From: Rhynchopus euleeides
Taxonomy: Eukaryota > Euglenozoa > Diplonemea > Diplonemida > Diplonemidae
Direction: 5' to 3'
Assembly (NCBI GenBank): GCA_963210315.1
Contig: OY723314.1
Span: forward strand, 1,302,001-1,366,000
DNA length: 64,000 nucleotides
The notes below the pieces were generated by a model. That model saw only the letters and a list, made by a program, of their open reading frames with translations. It made no database searches and was not told the origin of the DNA. The position numbers and the translations under genes were made by a program. Below, one piece after another: positions 62,701 through 64,000 of this stretch; the stretch's first letter is position 1; each line of letters starts with the position of its first letter.

Positions 62701-64000
62701 AGCACGTTGATCAGCACGACGCTAATGGGGCAGCCCTGCATGATGCCGTTGGTTGGCAGGAAGCCCTCCCCGATAGTGCCGCTTACCCGGAAGTGCCGCT
62801 GCATTGACCCGTACGCTGCCCGCAGGGTGCGCAGGACTCGGCCGTCGAAGCCGAGCTCCGCAGCTAGACAGAAGGTCAGGTCAATCGGCACCGTGTCGAA
62901 GCATTTCTTAAAGTCTAGGGCGACACCGTACAGTGGCCGTCCTGTGAGGTGGGCCTCTTCGATCCGTGCTGCCAGGTGCCAGATGAGGTCCTCCGCGCCG
63001 TGGCCAGGTCTGCATCCGTGCAAGTCCCCAGGCGCAATGCTCTCCAGCCACTTCAGCGCAGGCTTCACTCGGATTGCTGCCCACACCCTGTACAGCACGG
63101 GAGTGATGCTGATGGGGCGCTGCGACAGCGGCTCACCTGAGCTGCCGGGCTTGGGAATGAGGCAAATCATGGCGTGCATCAGCTGCTCCGGCCATTCGCC
63201 CGATCTCTCGACCTCATTGAACACCTCCGCGAACAACTTGAGGAGGTCCCCTGGGAGTTGCCGCAGCTCGTGCACCCTCCAGCCGTGTAGGCCCGGCGAG
63301 GTGGATGTAGACATTTTAGCCAGCGCTGTCCCAACGTCTTCTGCCGTAATGGTCTTACACTCCATCTCGGCCGGGTCAGGGAGGAAGTCGCTGTACCTCT
63401 GTCGGAAGGTGTCCCAGCGAGGCTCAGGCGTCGTCGCATACTTCCGGAAGTAGCCCCCCCACGCAGTATCGCTCCTCAGCAGTTCATCCGCCTCCTTGGG
63501 GCAGGCCGTGAAGGAGCCATCCTCGCGGCGCATGAAGGTGGTAGGGGCGCAGAAGCGGTCTGCGAGGTACGAGAACACTATCCCCGCCTCCTGCGTCCAG
63601 GCCTTCTGCATCCTCGCCTTCCACGTGCGGAGTCTTTCGTCGCGGAGCGCGTCGAACATGCCTCGCTGAGATCCCTCCAGGGCGACAAGGGCCATCTCCA
63701 TCGTCTCGAGGTCCGGCAGTTGTGAGGTGGTGCCCGCCAGCGCCGCCTCCAGCCCCGGGGGAAGGCCCCCTCCCTTCAGCCGCTTCTTCGCAGCGCCCCA
63801 GGCGTGCTCTTCGTTGGGTGTGGGGGGGTATGGCGCAGACTCCAGCAGTCGGTGGCGGCCCTCCAGGATGAGGGTCCGGAGGTTCCCCAACAGCTTGTCC
63901 TTCGCCCGGGTGTTCTTGTCGCCCGCTCCTCGGGCGGAGGCGGGGCGGTGTTTGGTGGCCACCCTCGACCGCTGCATGTGGTAACCCTCCGCCCTGCCCG
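59746..64000 (-). mobile_element. Non-LTR retrotransposon (LINE), 5' end outside window
   Basis: Comprises the RT-RNase H ORF and a very short 3' tail (59746-59804) ending AAAACCACTAT. The tail is flanked by TG-rich DNA (59723-59740). The two truncated tails at 19.6 and 58.0 kb belong to the same family. Confidence 0.9.
59802..64000 (-). CDS. LINE polyprotein: RT, zinc finger, RNase H, Cys/His tail (partial)
   Basis: At least 1391 aa from an ATG at 63977, still open to the window edge, so the N-terminus (possibly an endonuclease) may be missing. RT spans residues about 225-500 with LDFKKCFDTV (Asp355), NGIMQGCPISVVL and FVDDVYAV (445-452). A zf-RVT-like CRYCNAGTPETVMHLWWEC lies at about 783-801. 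RNase H at about 994-1135 shows LYFDGGARDNG, NIAEYEGVRAGL, VRGDSQVVL and NVDADALSN, all acidic residues kept. The C-terminus has a twice-repeated Cys/His motif (CALHWKPRCVDC..CCRDHH; CKTHRMGRCGDC..CCGTHH). No frameshift over 4.2 kb suggests a young, perhaps active copy. RT-RNH with C-terminal zinc fingers recalls Ingi-type elements, but the clade is not settled. Confidence 0.92.
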   Translation of the reverse strand, partial: GRAEGYHMQRSRVATKHRPASARGAGDKNTRAKDKLLGNLRTLILEGRHRLLESAPYPPTPNEEHAWGAAKKRLKGGGLPPGLEAALAGTTSQLPDLETMEMALVALEGSQRGMFDALRDERLRTWKARMQKAWTQEAGIVFSYLADRFCAPTTFMRREDGSFTACPKEADELLRSDTAWGGYFRKYATTPEPRWDTFRQRYSDFLPDPAEMECKTITAEDVGTALAKMSTSTSPGLHGWRVHELRQLPGDLLKLFAEVFNEVERSGEWPEQLMHAMICLIPKPGSSGEPLSQRPISITPVLYRVWAAIRVKPALKWLESIAPGDLHGCRPGHGAEDLIWHLAARIEEAHLTGRPLYGVALDFKKCFDTVPIDLTFCLAAELGFDGRVLRTLRAAYGSMQRHFRVSGTIGEGFLPTNGIMQGCPISVVLINVLVGVWMRMAEHRQGTRALSFVDDVYAVTPSPGTLQAVVDDSADFSHDTGMVICAEVKSHVFSTSPEPLTPIVYRTRDGTATPLRQRDSFDCLGAMLHARPLEGPEVPKSERVARRKEGAEQNLRRTSALPLPVQWKGQAAAMTAGSRLYYDALVTRWEDADIRRWRGLFVAALWSGPPRRAREAVLDVLHHAHRVDPAVAPRYRQITTWAMQVKKWGRCRVLSETAWDSRVRLTGTGPFALFRAALRWIGWSWSTATTLSYTDEAGRSIVFDPTAATTSGWGIFAHDLRQALRTQVAKALAGRRDDFAGAQHGIDGQATRCVLEGEGAAVTGYQRGLLRSVIAGAVPVRGRTGQGGICRYCNAGTPETVMHLWWECSAWDPIRQNHPITAVDRSTWPPCLALCGVAPAFRHGIPEDRQPLPLSFARRVDIVAQLHRYFIAILSARQEKDGLLDRSARHHRTLHYPWGWCTPNPEQTCIPVRAPSTVKQTWGKRPPELWVALCDWLRGLKWGPQGGEHTVTLMELAVDFELSTGLTLPEVETRRIRPHTPDPPERGPREARPRIPEGASPGLTLYFDGGARDNGTPFALAGAGAVLYRDGLKVSEEILPLLNVRSNNIAEYEGVRAGLRLLRRGDPPPEGNVTVRGDSQVVLRHLKGEAVCRDKSLRPLFLSTARLAADLGPRITLTYEHVKRELNVDADALSNAAMDEAERQGETSQEQLRQDFAAFQKSILGKAHSLRQLCEVVRKTSKQPWHCGHTASSTVLTAIGGTVAGGLSRRAQLSPATESVMRSLQAHTAGPGLNQRDTAFHSRGMAWAATFAPQPHYPEGWQQAAQQWTASSRQANARTGRSWERRGAAPRTAPPGARRNAKMLTCALHWKPRCVDCRRRRLSEEDCCRDHHGKNDGLQVTMEFCKTHRMGRCGDCHSSAKSLTHCCGTHHAGYASRPPRSGTELAPHSNPSGASAVT

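Noticed and set aside
59802..63984. Plus-strand ORFs opposite the LINE
   Set aside because: Shadows of a GC-rich coding region; the minus strand has clear RT and RNase H motifs.

Overview
The window is GC-rich nuclear DNA of a unicellular eukaryote. Most genes are intronless, but one gene carries three canonical GT-AG introns, and the DNA is full of eukaryotic transposable elements, microsatellites and homopolymer runs. I cannot name the organism. Pyrimidine-rich stretches with AG dinucleotides just upstream of most start codons would fit a lineage that uses spliced leaders (for example a euglenozoan), but this is inference and other protist groups are possible.

Layout. 1-2.3 kb: the end of a membrane protein and a ubiquitin-like (Ub-like) protein with C-terminal membrane helices. 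3.8-6.0 kb: a lysosomal alpha-N-acetylglucosaminidase (GH89), the best identified host gene. 7.3-10.1 kb: a secreted/membrane protein with a laminin-G-like domain, a Pro/Thr stalk and several membrane helices. 10.1-14.4 kb: gene-free, with solo retrotransposon repeats and miniature elements. 14.4-18.9 kb: a near-complete tyrosine-recombinase (YR) retrotransposon (YR-1) with split direct repeats, Gag-like, recombinase and RT-RNase H coding. 20.2-23.0 kb: a Ub-like plus DUF4116-repeat gene with one frameshift.

23.2-37.6 kb: a 14-kb island of nested and end-to-end DNA transposons. At least five (E1-E5) are flanked by TA next to poly-C runs. E1 holds a 3-kb element with 305-bp inverted repeats and a broken zinc-finger ORF. 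E2 is split by a second, non-autonomous YR element (YR-2) packed with hairpin-forming tandem repeats; E3 supplies the uninterrupted version of that insertion site.

38.0-42.9 kb: a four-exon gene for a pseudokinase, coiled coil, Ser/Asp-rich Nopp140-like tail and PDZ domain. 45.0-53.2 kb: a cluster of tandemly duplicated genes, two Ub-like plus DUF4116 genes (one interrupted by a 209-nt insertion with 45-bp direct repeats) and a Ub-like plus seven-blade WD40 gene with a deleted upstream pseudogene copy. 53.2-56.6 kb: relics, including a decayed zinc-knuckle gene and another TA-flanked transposon (E7). 56.6-57.9 kb: a coiled-coil protein. 59.7-64.0 kb: on the minus strand, a LINE with RT, zf-RVT-type zinc finger, RNase H and a Cys/His C-terminus, running off the window. 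Two truncated copies of its 3' tail sit inside (CA)n microsatellites.

Two themes stand out: a family of proteins that share an N-terminal Ub-like module but carry different repeat domains (DUF4116, WD40, membrane helices), and a retrotransposon system based on split direct repeats, represented by a near-full-length copy, a non-autonomous derivative and several solo repeats.
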